From: PALSA-505 sp035308365
GTDB lineage: Bacteria > Actinomycetota > Actinomycetes > Streptosporangiales > Streptosporangiaceae
Reading direction: 5' to 3'
NCBI GenBank assembly: GCA_035308365.1
Contig: DATGGU010000012.1
Span: forward strand, 61,162-125,161
Length of the DNA: 64,000 bases
Under the pieces are notes generated by a model, which saw only the letters and a program-made list of their open reading frames with translations, did no database searches and was not told the DNA's origin. How positions within the stretch are numbered: the first letter of the stretch is position 1; every line of letters starts with the position of its first letter. This document shows positions 50,507 through 58,247 of this stretch, one piece after another. The position numbers and the translations under genes are program-made.

Positions 50507-52510
50507 GTGACCTCAGTGAGCCTCACATCCGCTCCGGCTAAGCCCCGGCCGGCCGGTGGCCTGTTCGGCGAGGCCGATCTCAGCCAGGAGCGTCTGCTCC
50601 ACCGGAACTTCACCTTCCTCGCCGTGTCGGCGCTGTGCATGGGCTCCAGCGGCCTGATCGCGCTGTGGGGCAAGTCCTCGGTGCCGTGGACCGGCGCCGG
50701 GCACGTGATCAGCTTCATCGGGCTGGCGCTGGGGCTGCCGATGTACTGGATCGCGGTCAAGACCGTGATCCTGGCCCGTAACAAGCTCACCACCGAGGTA
50801 TTCATCACCATCGCCCTGGCGGCCGTCGTCTATGAAGGTCAGTACTGGTACGCCGCCTGGGTGGTGTTCATCCTGTGGCTCGGCGAGACGTTGATGGCCT
50901 GGGCGGGCAGGCAGGCCCGGTCGGCGGTGGGTGCCCTGCTCGGGCTGATCCCCCGGGAGGCCCGCGTGGCCGGCCCGGACGGAACCCGGATGGTCCCGGT
51001 GGAGCAGGTGGAGGTCGGCGACGTTGTCGTCGTCAACCCCGGTGAGCGGATACCGACCGACGGCATCCTCGTACAAGGCGAGACGACGGTGGACGAGTCC
51101 ATGATCACCGGGGAGGCGGTGCCCGCGGATCACGCGGTGGGCGATCACCTCTACGCCGGCACGGTGAACCTGCACGCCACGGTCCGCATCCGGGCAACGA
51201 CGACCACCGAGGACAACACCGTCGCCAGCATCGTCACGCTGATGCGGCAGGCGCAGGCCGCGCACATCCCGGCCAAGCGGACCGTCGATCTGTTCCTGCG
51301 CTGGTTCCTGCCGCTGGTTCTGCTCAGCGCGGCCGTCACCGGCTTCCTCACCGGGTCACTCGAACGGGTCGCCGCCATCCTGCTGGTGATCACCCCCTGC
51401 GCGTTCTCCGCGTCGACGCCGCTCGCGCTGATCGCCACCATCGGCGTCGCGGCCCGCCTGGGCATCGTGATCAAGGGCGGCACCTGCATCGAGGCGCTGA
51501 GCCGGGTCAGCGTGGTGCTGCTGGACAAGACCGGCACGCTGACCGCGTCCACCCCGCAGTTGTCGGTCATCGAAGCCATCGGCCGCACCGAGGACGAGGT
51601 TTTGACCGTCGCCGCGATCGCGGAACGGCCATCCAGCCACCCGCTGGCCCGGGCGGTCTGCGCCGCGGCCAGCGAGCGGGACCTGGCCGTGGTTGACCCG
51701 GATGAGTTCGAGCTGGCCAGCGGGCACGGCGTCATCGCCAGCTACGCCGGGCACCGGATCGCGGTCGGCAGTGCCCGGTTCCTCGACCGCCGCGACGATC
51801 TTGTAGTACCCGGCTCGGTACGTGACCGGGCGGCCAGCCTGGAGGCGGCCGGATACACCATCGCCTACGTCCTCGAACAGGACACGGTCATCGGCATACT
51901 CGGATTCCTCGCCCAGCCCCGGGCCAGCGCGTCGGCGGTCATCGCCGGACTGCGCGATCTGGGGATACGCCAGCTGATCATGGTCACCGGCGACCGGTCC
52001 CGTCCGGCCCGCGCGGTGGCGGCCCAGCTCGGCATCGAGCACGAGGCCGAGGCGACCCCGGCGGGCAAGCTCAGCATCGTCCGGCGGTGGCAGGACGAGG
52101 GACATACCGTTGCCATGGTCGGTGACGGGATCAACGACGCCACCGCCCTCGCCGCCGCCGATGTCGGTATCGCCATGGTGAGCGCAGGCGCGGAGGTCTC
52201 GGCGCTGGCGGCTGATGTCGTCATCCATGGCGATCGCCTGTCACGCGTGCTGGCGGCGGCCCGGCTGGCCCGGCGCGGCACCAACACCATCAAGACCAAC
52301 ATCGTCTTCGCCACCGGCTACAACCTCATCGGTCTCGGGCTGGCTCTCACCGGCGTGATAGGTCCTGGTGAGGCGGTGCTTTTCCACTGCGGAAGCTTCA
52401 TCTCGGTGGTGCTCAATTCCGCCTTCATGCTCGGCTACGATCCGAAGCTTCCCGATGAGCCGGCCGACGATAAGGAGCCATCGTCGCAGCTCATCGCCAC
52501 CGCCGCATAG
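50507..52510 (+). CDS. Heavy-metal P1B-type ATPase, TPC variant
   Basis: 667 residues, GTG at 50507 six bases after GAAGG. Phosphorylation motif DKTGTLTAS, HP motif SSHPLARA, hinge GDGINDATAL and actuator loop TGEAVPAD are all present. The membrane metal site reads ITPCAFSASTP, so the CPC of Cu/Zn/Cd pumps is TPC; the last transmembrane region has LFHCGSFISV where P1B-4 pumps have HEGGT/S. No N-terminal metal-binding domain is seen. This fits a divergent P1B-4-like exporter (Co, Fe or related soft-metal species). It is the fourth gene of the hgcAB-like operon. Confidence 0.9.
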   Translation: MTSVSLTSAPAKPRPAGGLFGEADLSQERLLHRNFTFLAVSALCMGSSGLIALWGKSSVPWTGAGHVISFIGLALGLPMYWIAVKTVILARNKLTTEVFITIALAAVVYEGQYWYAAWVVFILWLGETLMAWAGRQARSAVGALLGLIPREARVAGPDGTRMVPVEQVEVGDVVVVNPGERIPTDGILVQGETTVDESMITGEAVPADHAVGDHLYAGTVNLHATVRIRATTTTEDNTVASIVTLMRQAQAAHIPAKRTVDLFLRWFLPLVLLSAAVTGFLTGSLERVAAILLVITPCAFSASTPLALIATIGVAARLGIVIKGGTCIEALSRVSVVLLDKTGTLTASTPQLSVIEAIGRTEDEVLTVAAIAERPSSHPLARAVCAAASERDLAVVDPDEFELASGHGVIASYAGHRIAVGSARFLDRRDDLVVPGSVRDRAASLEAAGYTIAYVLEQDTVIGILGFLAQPRASASAVIAGLRDLGIRQLIMVTGDRSRPARAVAAQLGIEHEAEATPAGKLSIVRRWQDEGHTVAMVGDGINDATALAAADVGIAMVSAGAEVSALAADVVIHGDRLSRVLAAARLARRGTNTIKTNIVFATGYNLIGLGLALTGVIGPGEAVLFHCGSFISVVLNSAFMLGYDPKLPDEPADDKEPSSQLIATAA

Positions 52511-52625
52511 CCGCATCGGCGGTCCGTATTCGGCGCACTATTAGAATGATCTTTGCGCATAGCTGCTTGAGCTGCGGTGACGCTGCCGGCTGGAAGGATT
52601 GGAATAAGGATCTTAGGATCGTGGC

Positions 52626-53318
52626 ATGGAACGCTCCTCGCCAGCCAATTCGCCGGGCCAAACCGGAGATCTCGTCAGGTCGACTCTGCCCAGCCGCCAG
52701 CTGGAGCTTTCGCCGGTCCTGCGCAAGTTCCACCGCGCCATTCTTAACCTTTTTCTCAGCACCGGCCGGCCCCCGGGGCACAATGAACTGCGGGCACCGG
52801 CCGCTGAGCTGGGACTGGACGCCGGCGAGGCGATGCGCGAGCTGGCCCGGGTGGACCTGGTGCACGCCGACGCCGGCGGCCGCATCACTGTGGCCTACCC
52901 CTTCTCGGGCGACGACCGGGGGATCCACGTCCAGCAGGCCGATGGCCCGGGTGTGTGGGCGATGTGCGCCATCGACGCCCTCGGCATCCCGCAGATGTCC
53001 GGCCGCGACGTGGTGATCACCGCCACCGATCCGGCCAGCCACGAACCGGTCACCGTAGAATCGCGCGACGGCCAGCTAACCTGGCAGCCGCGCAGCGCCG
53101 TCGTCCTGGTGGCGAACAACGGCCACAGCGGGACCAGCGCCGAGTGCCTCTGCCCACTGATCACATTCCACACCACCGAGCAGAACGCGCTTGACCACCT
53201 CGCCGCCCAGCCCGGCGTCACCGGCCAGGTCGTGTCCCAGGCAAAGGCATACGAACTCGCCGGAGCCACCTTCGGCTCCCTGCTCACCAGCCAGCCCGAA
53301 CCCGCCCCCGAGCGCTAA
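52626..53318 (+). CDS. MerB-like organomercurial (alkylmercury) lyase family protein
   Basis: 230 residues, ATG at 52626 with AGGA upstream. A helical N-terminal part (about 30-85) precedes the MerB-type catalytic core: GVWAMCAIDALGIP places Cys114 and Asp117 in the spacing of MerB Cys96 and Asp99, and AECLCPLITFHTTEQNALDHL gives Cys174/Cys176 near MerB Cys159. MerB breaks C-Hg bonds by protonolysis. Many actinomycete homologues are of unknown function, so the residues support the fold and catalytic triad more than the substrate. It lies 115 bp after the hgcAB-like operon on the same strand and ends at a gene-free repeat. Confidence 0.8.
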   Translation: MERSSPANSPGQTGDLVRSTLPSRQLELSPVLRKFHRAILNLFLSTGRPPGHNELRAPAAELGLDAGEAMRELARVDLVHADAGGRITVAYPFSGDDRGIHVQQADGPGVWAMCAIDALGIPQMSGRDVVITATDPASHEPVTVESRDGQLTWQPRSAVVLVANNGHSGTSAECLCPLITFHTTEQNALDHLAAQPGVTGQVVSQAKAYELAGATFGSLLTSQPEPAPER

Positions 53319-53534
53319 CCAATCCCAGAGCCACCCACCCAGTCCCGCTCCCGGCTCACCCGCCCCACGCGCACGGCTGGCCCCAGACCGTGCGACAACC
53401 AAGCCCAGAGCCACCCCGGCCCACGCTCACGGCCGGCCCCGGACCGTGCGGCAACCAACCACACAGCCACCCCACCCAGTGCCCCGGCTCCCGGCTCACC
53501 CCGCCCACGCTCACAGCCGGCCCCGGACCGGGTT
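53319..53534. repeat. Degenerate GC-rich repeats between convergent genes
   Basis: The segment (CCCACGCTCACGGCCGG and related) occurs three times at roughly 65-75 bp spacing (near 53365, 53420 and 53505), each with a dyad such as GCACGG...CCGTGC. It separates the MerB-like gene from the convergent ligase gene. Probable transcription-ending region; no gene seen. Confidence 0.6.
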
Positions 53535-55445
53535 TCAGAGGTTGGTTCTTTTGGGCTGTGGTCTCGGCGGGATCCAGCCTCGGTGCACTATTTCCGCGCC
53601 GCACTGGAAGCGGGTCTGGACGTGCAGGTATTCCAGCAGCTCGGCGACGCGTCTGCTGAACGTGCGCGGGGAGATCTTGAGCCTGCGGCTCGCCGTCACG
53701 TCGGTGCTTCCCTGAACGAGCTGCTCCAGTACCGGCATCAGGTGGGGCGGCAGCGGCGGAACCGGGCTGGCCTCGGGAAGCGACCGGGCGTTCCACGATG
53801 CGATCTGAACGGCGGAGGCCGTAGAGCCGCCGGCGCCCGCCTCGGCGGGCCAGCCGTGCGGGACCGGCCGCTGGCCGGGCGGCATGGCGGAGCCACCGGG
53901 AGGTGGGGGCGGGCCGCCTCGGGTGCGGTCGGGCTCGGCTGGACGCGGTGGGTGGGTCTCGGCCGCGAGCCGGGCCTGCAGTTCCCGCTTCAGCACCTTG
54001 CCGGAGCGGTTCCGCGGCAGCACAGCGAGTTCCAGGTAGCGCTGCGGGATCTTGTAGGGCGCCAGCCTGGTGCTGAGGAATTTCCGCAGGTCGTAAGGTG
54101 ACACGGGCTGCTGCACGACGAGGGCTGCGGCTATCTCTTCGCCCTGGACCGGGTCGGGTACGCCGACGACGGCGCAGTCGGTGATGGCCGGGTGCTCGCG
54201 CAGGGCGTTCTCGATCTCCAGCGAGCCGATGTTGATGCCGCCCTTGATGATGATGTCCTTGAGCCGGTCCACCAGGTAGAGGTAGCCATCCTCGTCCAGG
54301 TAGCCGGAGTCCCCGGTCCGCGTCCACCCGTCCACGAACACCCGCGACGTGGCTCTCGCATCCCTGAAGTAGTGCTGGGGTGACAGGCCCGGCCAGCGGA
54401 CACGCACCTCACCGACCACGCCGGCGGCGACGTCCTTGCCCTTGTCGTCGGTCACCTTCAGCTCGGTGGCCCCCCGGGGCAGGCCCACCGAACCGGTCCG
54501 GGCGCGGCCGTTGCCCCGGTCGTGCACGAACGTGGTCCCCACGTGCCGGGCCTCGGTAAGTTCGTACATGTTCACCAGCCTGGCCCGGGGGAAGGCAGCG
54601 GCCAGCTTGGGAACGATCGCCGGGGGCAGCGGCGCGCAGCCGAGCGAGACGATCCGCACCTTCGACAGATCGTGCTCACGGAACTTGCCACTGGCCAGGA
54701 TGCTGGTCGCCATGGCTGGCACCAGTTGCACCACCGCCGCGCCGTGCCGATCGGCGAGTGCGCAGAACCGGTCAGGGTCGAACACCGGCAGCGCCAGCGT
54801 CGTCATCCGCTGCGGGCCGAGGGGTTCGAGCAGCCGCAACTGACCGCCGGCCGTCGATATCGAGTTGGCGTGCAGGTAAACCTCGCCGCGGGGCCACCAC
54901 TCCGGTGGCCAGCCACCGCCGGCGACCAGCGGCTGCACCACGTGCATGTGCCTGCAGGCCACGCCCTGCGGGACCCCGGTCGTACCCGAGGTATACAAGA
55001 TTTCGGCGACGTCATCGGGGGACGCGAGGGTCCGCAGCGGCTCGGTGCTCTGCCGGTCCGCCAGCTCGGCCACGGTGATGCGCCAGCCCGGCCCGTCCGG
55101 CCGCTGCGAGCCGTAGACCATGCCGATCGCCCCACAGCGCTCCACGACCGACTGCACCTCATCACCGGTGAAGCGGCTCGACAGCGGTACGGCAACGGCT
55201 CCGGCCTTGAGCGTCCCAATGTAGGCGGTGGCGAACTCGATCCACTCCGGATTCTCAAAATAAAGGCCGATCCGGTCGCCGGGCGTGACGCCAAACTCGG
55301 AAAGGCCACGTGCAATTGCGTTCGACTGTTTTTCCCACTCGCCATAAGACATCGACTTGCCACCATCCACCAGCAGGGCAGCCCTGCCTGGCTCTGCGGT
55401 GGCGCGCTCCCGGAGTAGATCCGGTATAAGCGTCGGTTCTGCCAT
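53535..55445 (-). CDS. Acyl-CoA synthetase/AMP-ligase fused to a LuxR-type helix-turn-helix
   Basis: 636 residues from ATG 55445; a frame start at 55520 would add 25 residues. Residues about 1-500 are a class I adenylate-forming enzyme: ILYTSGTTGVPQG (P-loop, Lys replaced by Gln), YELTEA in place of YGxTE, GDSGYLDEDGYLYLVDRLKD and the catalytic lysine in NRSGKVLKRE. After a Pro/Gly linker the C-terminal 60 residues (LVQGSTDVTASRRLKISPRTFSRRVAELLEYLHVQTRFQCGAE) form a LuxR helix-turn-helix. The fusion suggests that adenylation or acyl binding is coupled to DNA binding. It could be an enzyme that also regulates, or a regulator with a sensing domain. Confidence 0.8.
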   Translation of the reverse strand: MAEPTLIPDLLRERATAEPGRAALLVDGGKSMSYGEWEKQSNAIARGLSEFGVTPGDRIGLYFENPEWIEFATAYIGTLKAGAVAVPLSSRFTGDEVQSVVERCGAIGMVYGSQRPDGPGWRITVAELADRQSTEPLRTLASPDDVAEILYTSGTTGVPQGVACRHMHVVQPLVAGGGWPPEWWPRGEVYLHANSISTAGGQLRLLEPLGPQRMTTLALPVFDPDRFCALADRHGAAVVQLVPAMATSILASGKFREHDLSKVRIVSLGCAPLPPAIVPKLAAAFPRARLVNMYELTEARHVGTTFVHDRGNGRARTGSVGLPRGATELKVTDDKGKDVAAGVVGEVRVRWPGLSPQHYFRDARATSRVFVDGWTRTGDSGYLDEDGYLYLVDRLKDIIIKGGINIGSLEIENALREHPAITDCAVVGVPDPVQGEEIAAALVVQQPVSPYDLRKFLSTRLAPYKIPQRYLELAVLPRNRSGKVLKRELQARLAAETHPPRPAEPDRTRGGPPPPPGGSAMPPGQRPVPHGWPAEAGAGGSTASAVQIASWNARSLPEASPVPPLPPHLMPVLEQLVQGSTDVTASRRLKISPRTFSRRVAELLEYLHVQTRFQCGAEIVHRGWIPPRPQPKRTNL

Positions 55446-55931
55446 TTCTGCCGCCCCGGATATGGCTATGTGTCTGCCGGTGTCACCAAGGGGTGTGAAT
55501 TTAACATCAGCTAAATGCAACCATTCAACTCTAAAGAGTAACCGTTACAGCATGATAAGTCAACACATTGGGCGATAAGTCATGGCCTGCACTCCGATGT
55601 GGGGTTGCCCAGTCACGATGGGTTACGAGTCACATTCATGCCGGCCGCTGGGTTGCCGTAGCTTGGGACGCATGGCCAAGTCAACGGTTTCGGCTAGACC
55701 GGGGATGTGGGAGCAGCCAATCACCGTCGCTATGGTGTCCGATTGCCAAATGGTTTATGCTGACCCATTCGGTTACTATTGGCGCAGCCAGGGTATGCGT
55801 TTACCGACAGTGCGGCACGCCAGGGGTGGTCAGTACGATCGGTCGGCCCGCAGGGGTCCACCTTCACGCTATCTCATAGCCCGGTCAGCAGCTGAACGGA
55901 GCACATAACGACAAATGCCATCAATTGGGAG
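55446..55931. other. 486-bp divergent intergenic region
   Basis: No convincing gene; two small overlapping frames here have shadow or random composition. The part near 55500-55580 is AT-richer. GATAAGTCA is directly repeated at 55554 and 55574, 20 bp apart (two helical turns), about 110-130 bp upstream of the ligase-LuxR gene; this is a candidate binding arrangement for a dimer. The promoter of the following membrane-protein gene must also be here. Confidence 0.6.
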
Positions 55932-56477
55932 GTGGTGGGTGTCGGCGGGGTGGCCGGTGCGCGCTCGGGTCCGCGCCGCTGGATCGGGTTGCTGGGCACG
56001 CTGGCCCGGGTGGGTGTGGGCGGGTGGTTCGTCAGCAGCGTGATCCTCGGTCACATCCGGGCCGGCTCGGTCAACGCGCCGCCGTTGCTTCTGGGGTTGC
56101 CCGGCTTTCCCGCCGTCGTGCTGGCCTGGCACTGGTGGCGGATCCGCCGGGATCCGCATTCGTTCCAGTACACCAGCCCGCTGAGCTTCGCGGTGAACGC
56201 GGCGATCTTCTTCGCGCTATGGCTGACCTGGTGGTATGCGCCGGCGCTGGGCATCACCAGCGATGCGGCGCTGGTCTTCTATGGTATGTCTATGCTGGTG
56301 GCTGCCGTGTGCGGCTACGACGGCTGTGAGGTGCTGGTCATATCCAATTTGATACTGCGGCGGGACGACCAGATCGGCTGCGCCCTTTTCTTTCCCATCG
56401 ATTATGCCGAGGGGCGCTGGCGGGGCCAGACTCACCAGTTCAGCTGGGTACACCGTGGACGTCATCCGGGTTCGTGA
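55932..56477 (+). CDS. Membrane protein of unknown function near the metalloregulator
   Basis: 181 residues from GTG 55932; GTG 55935 or 55950 are alternatives, and TGGGAGG (55926-55932) fits the last best. Four hydrophobic segments (about 20-42, 50-68, 85-108, 112-130). The C-terminal region GYDGCEVLVISNLILRRDDQIGCALFFPID holds two cysteines close to a membrane boundary, which could be a metal contact. It is 58 bases before the ArsR-type gene. I do not recognise the family. Confidence 0.75.
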   Translation: MVGVGGVAGARSGPRRWIGLLGTLARVGVGGWFVSSVILGHIRAGSVNAPPLLLGLPGFPAVVLAWHWWRIRRDPHSFQYTSPLSFAVNAAIFFALWLTWWYAPALGITSDAALVFYGMSMLVAAVCGYDGCEVLVISNLILRRDDQIGCALFFPIDYAEGRWRGQTHQFSWVHRGRHPGS

Positions 56478-56517
56478 CGAGGTTCACCCGCTTCGTAAAT
56501 TTTAACCTGGCGCCGTA

Positions 56518-56536
56518 ATATCTGCCTAAGCGGATG
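56518..56536. promoter_or_regulatory. Third copy of the 19-bp metal-operon motif
   Basis: ATATCTGCCTAAGCGGATG, 15 of 19 positions identical to the 48267 copy, overlapping the presumed -10 (TAATAT, 56516-56521) and the GTG of the regulator gene. This is the position expected of an autoregulatory operator. Confidence 0.65.
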
Positions 56537-56916
56537 TGGATGGAGGCGGCGATGAGCGGACAGAGCGCGGGCCGGTGGTGACCGCGTCGCGGCCGGCGAT
56601 CACCCCTGAGGTCGTGGCCAGGTTCTTCCGGGCGCTGAGCGATCCGACCAGGCTTCGCCTGCTGGAGTTCCTGCTCGACACCGAGCATACGGTGACCGAG
56701 TGCGTCGAACAGGTCGGCCTGTCCCAGGGCCGGGTGTCCACGCACCTCGCCTGCCTGGCCGACTGCTGCTACGTGCGGGCACGCCGCCAGGGCAGGTACG
56801 CCTACTATAAGGTTTCCGACCCGCGGGTTGCCGATCTGGTGAAGCTGGCGAACGCCCTGGCTGCCGACAACGCCAGTGCACTGACCATATGCGAGCGCAT
56901 CGACGTCCGGATTTGA
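56536..56916 (+). CDS. ArsR-family metalloregulator, CmtR/MerR(actinobacterial) type
   Basis: 126 residues from GTG 56536; GTG 56575 is an alternative that would place the motif fully upstream. The winged helix shows ALSDPTRLRLLEFLL, then VTECVEQVGLSQGRVSTHLACLADCCYVRARRQGRYAYYKV. The pair of cysteines in HLACLADC matches the Cd/Pb ligands Cys57 and Cys61 of CmtR, and the C-terminal Cys in ALTICERI would fit its third ligand. Actinobacterial mercury operons are controlled by ArsR-family repressors of this kind. It probably senses a soft metal and represses the hgcAB-like operon through the shared motif. Confidence 0.87.
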   Translation: MDGGGDERTERGPVVTASRPAITPEVVARFFRALSDPTRLRLLEFLLDTEHTVTECVEQVGLSQGRVSTHLACLADCCYVRARRQGRYAYYKVSDPRVADLVKLANALAADNASALTICERIDVRI

Positions 56917-57006
56917 CCCGCGAAGCGATCAAAGACCCGTTCAAAACGATCATGGAACCAGGTTCTGGCCTTCGGCAGACGCTGGTCATCACATATTTGA
57001 AAGGGC

Positions 57007-57987
57007 TTAACGCAGGTCTTCTCCGGCGGCCAGGTGGGACCTGAACCAGGCGATGGTCGCCTGCAGGCCCTTTTCGACGGGAGTTTCCGCCTCCCAGCCA
57101 AGCAGATTCTGGGCCAGGCTGATGTCGGGACGGCGCACCCGTGGATCGTCGACCGGGCGCTCGATGAACTCGATGGGCACGTCGGTGCCGGTCATCTCCC
57201 GGATCCGCTGGGCGAGACCGAGAATGCTCATCTCCTCGGGATTGCCGATATTCACCGGGCCGGGATGCCCGGAGGCGGCCAGCGCCAGAATTCCCCGGAC
57301 GGTGTCGTCTACATAGCATAGTGAGCGGGTCTGGCTGCCGTCCCCGGCGACCGTGATCGGTTCCCCGGCGAGAGCCTGGCGGATGAACGTGGGAATCGCC
57401 CGGCCATCGTTGGGCCGCATCCGCGGGCCGAACGAGTTGAAGATCCGCACTATGGCGGTGTTCACCTGGCCACTGGTCCGGTACGCGGTGGTCAGCGCTT
57501 CGGCATAGCGCTTGGCCTCGTCGTACACGCCGCGCGGGCCGATCGGGTTGACATTCCCCCAGTATGTCTCCTGCTGCGGATGCTCCAGTGGGTCCCCATA
57601 CACCTCGGAGGTGGACGCGAGCACGAACCTGGCCTTCTTCTCCCGGGCCAGGCCGAGGGCGTGCAGCGTCCCCAGGCTGCCGACCTTCAGGGTGTGAATT
57701 GGCAGCCGCAGGTAATCGACCGGTGAGGCCGGTGAGGCGAAATGCAGTACGAGGTCGACGTCACCAGGAACATGGATATAGTCGGTCACATCGCAGCGGA
57801 CCAGCCTGAATTGTACATCTGGCAGCAGGTGCGCGACGTTGTCCGGCATTCCGGTGAGGAAATTGTCCAGGCAGACGACCTGGACGCCATGCGTCAGCAG
57901 GCTCTCGCACAGATGGGAGCCGAGGAAACCCGCGCCACCCGTGACGACCGCTCGCCGGAATTTTCCGGGCGAAGGAGAAGTGGTCAT
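57007..57987 (-). CDS. NAD-dependent SDR, UDP-glucuronate decarboxylase-like
   Basis: 326 residues, ATG at 57987. NAD-binding GGAGFLGSH near residue 18, catalytic GVYDEAKRYAEAL (YxxxK near 153-157) and STSEVYGDP. The segment HFASPASPVDYLRLPIHTLKVG and YWGNVNPIGPRGVYDEAKR are characteristic of UDP-xylose synthases (UDP-glucuronate decarboxylases), with dTDP-glucose 4,6-dehydratases as the next relatives. It makes a pentose nucleotide, possibly for the glycosyltransferases at 45-47 kb. A copy of the cluster-wide palindrome lies 103 bp upstream. Confidence 0.88.
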   Translation of the reverse strand: MTTSPSPGKFRRAVVTGGAGFLGSHLCESLLTHGVQVVCLDNFLTGMPDNVAHLLPDVQFRLVRCDVTDYIHVPGDVDLVLHFASPASPVDYLRLPIHTLKVGSLGTLHALGLAREKKARFVLASTSEVYGDPLEHPQQETYWGNVNPIGPRGVYDEAKRYAEALTTAYRTSGQVNTAIVRIFNSFGPRMRPNDGRAIPTFIRQALAGEPITVAGDGSQTRSLCYVDDTVRGILALAASGHPGPVNIGNPEEMSILGLAQRIREMTGTDVPIEFIERPVDDPRVRRPDISLAQNLLGWEAETPVEKGLQATIAWFRSHLAAGEDLR

Positions 57988-58089
57988 AGCAGAGTCTCCA
58001 TGTCGTACTCTCGGTCGCTTGTCATATACCGCCTGGATCGCCGATGTGCCCGGATAGCATAACTAACTTTCGCCGCCGGGCGTGAGCCC

Positions 58090-58105
58090 TGGCGACAAAT
58101 TGCCA
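58090..58105. promoter_or_regulatory. 16-bp palindrome, site 5 of the cluster-wide motif
   Basis: TGGCGA-CAAA-TTGCCA, 103 bp upstream of the UDP-glucuronate-decarboxylase-like gene and 143 bp upstream of selD. It extends the presumed regulon 28 kb beyond the LmbU-like gene. Confidence 0.65.
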
Positions 58106-58247
58106 TCCGCAAGTATATAACCCGGCGATTCGTACACCATCTCCCTTTGTGGCTTTCGCCGGAGCGCACAGTTAGTATGAGCGGAGCGTGATCAGCTTCA
58201 TGATCGTTAACAGTTGACGTGGTCCGGTCCTGCCGGGGAGGAATGCT

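Noticed and set aside
53319..53534. CRISPR or coding repeat
   Set aside because: Units are degenerate, spacing is irregular, and the composition is non-coding; it fits a region between convergent genes.
55568..55908. Small open frames in the gap before the metalloregulator region
   Set aside because: No ribosome binding site, no recognisable protein, and overlapping frames with Cys/Arg-rich random composition.
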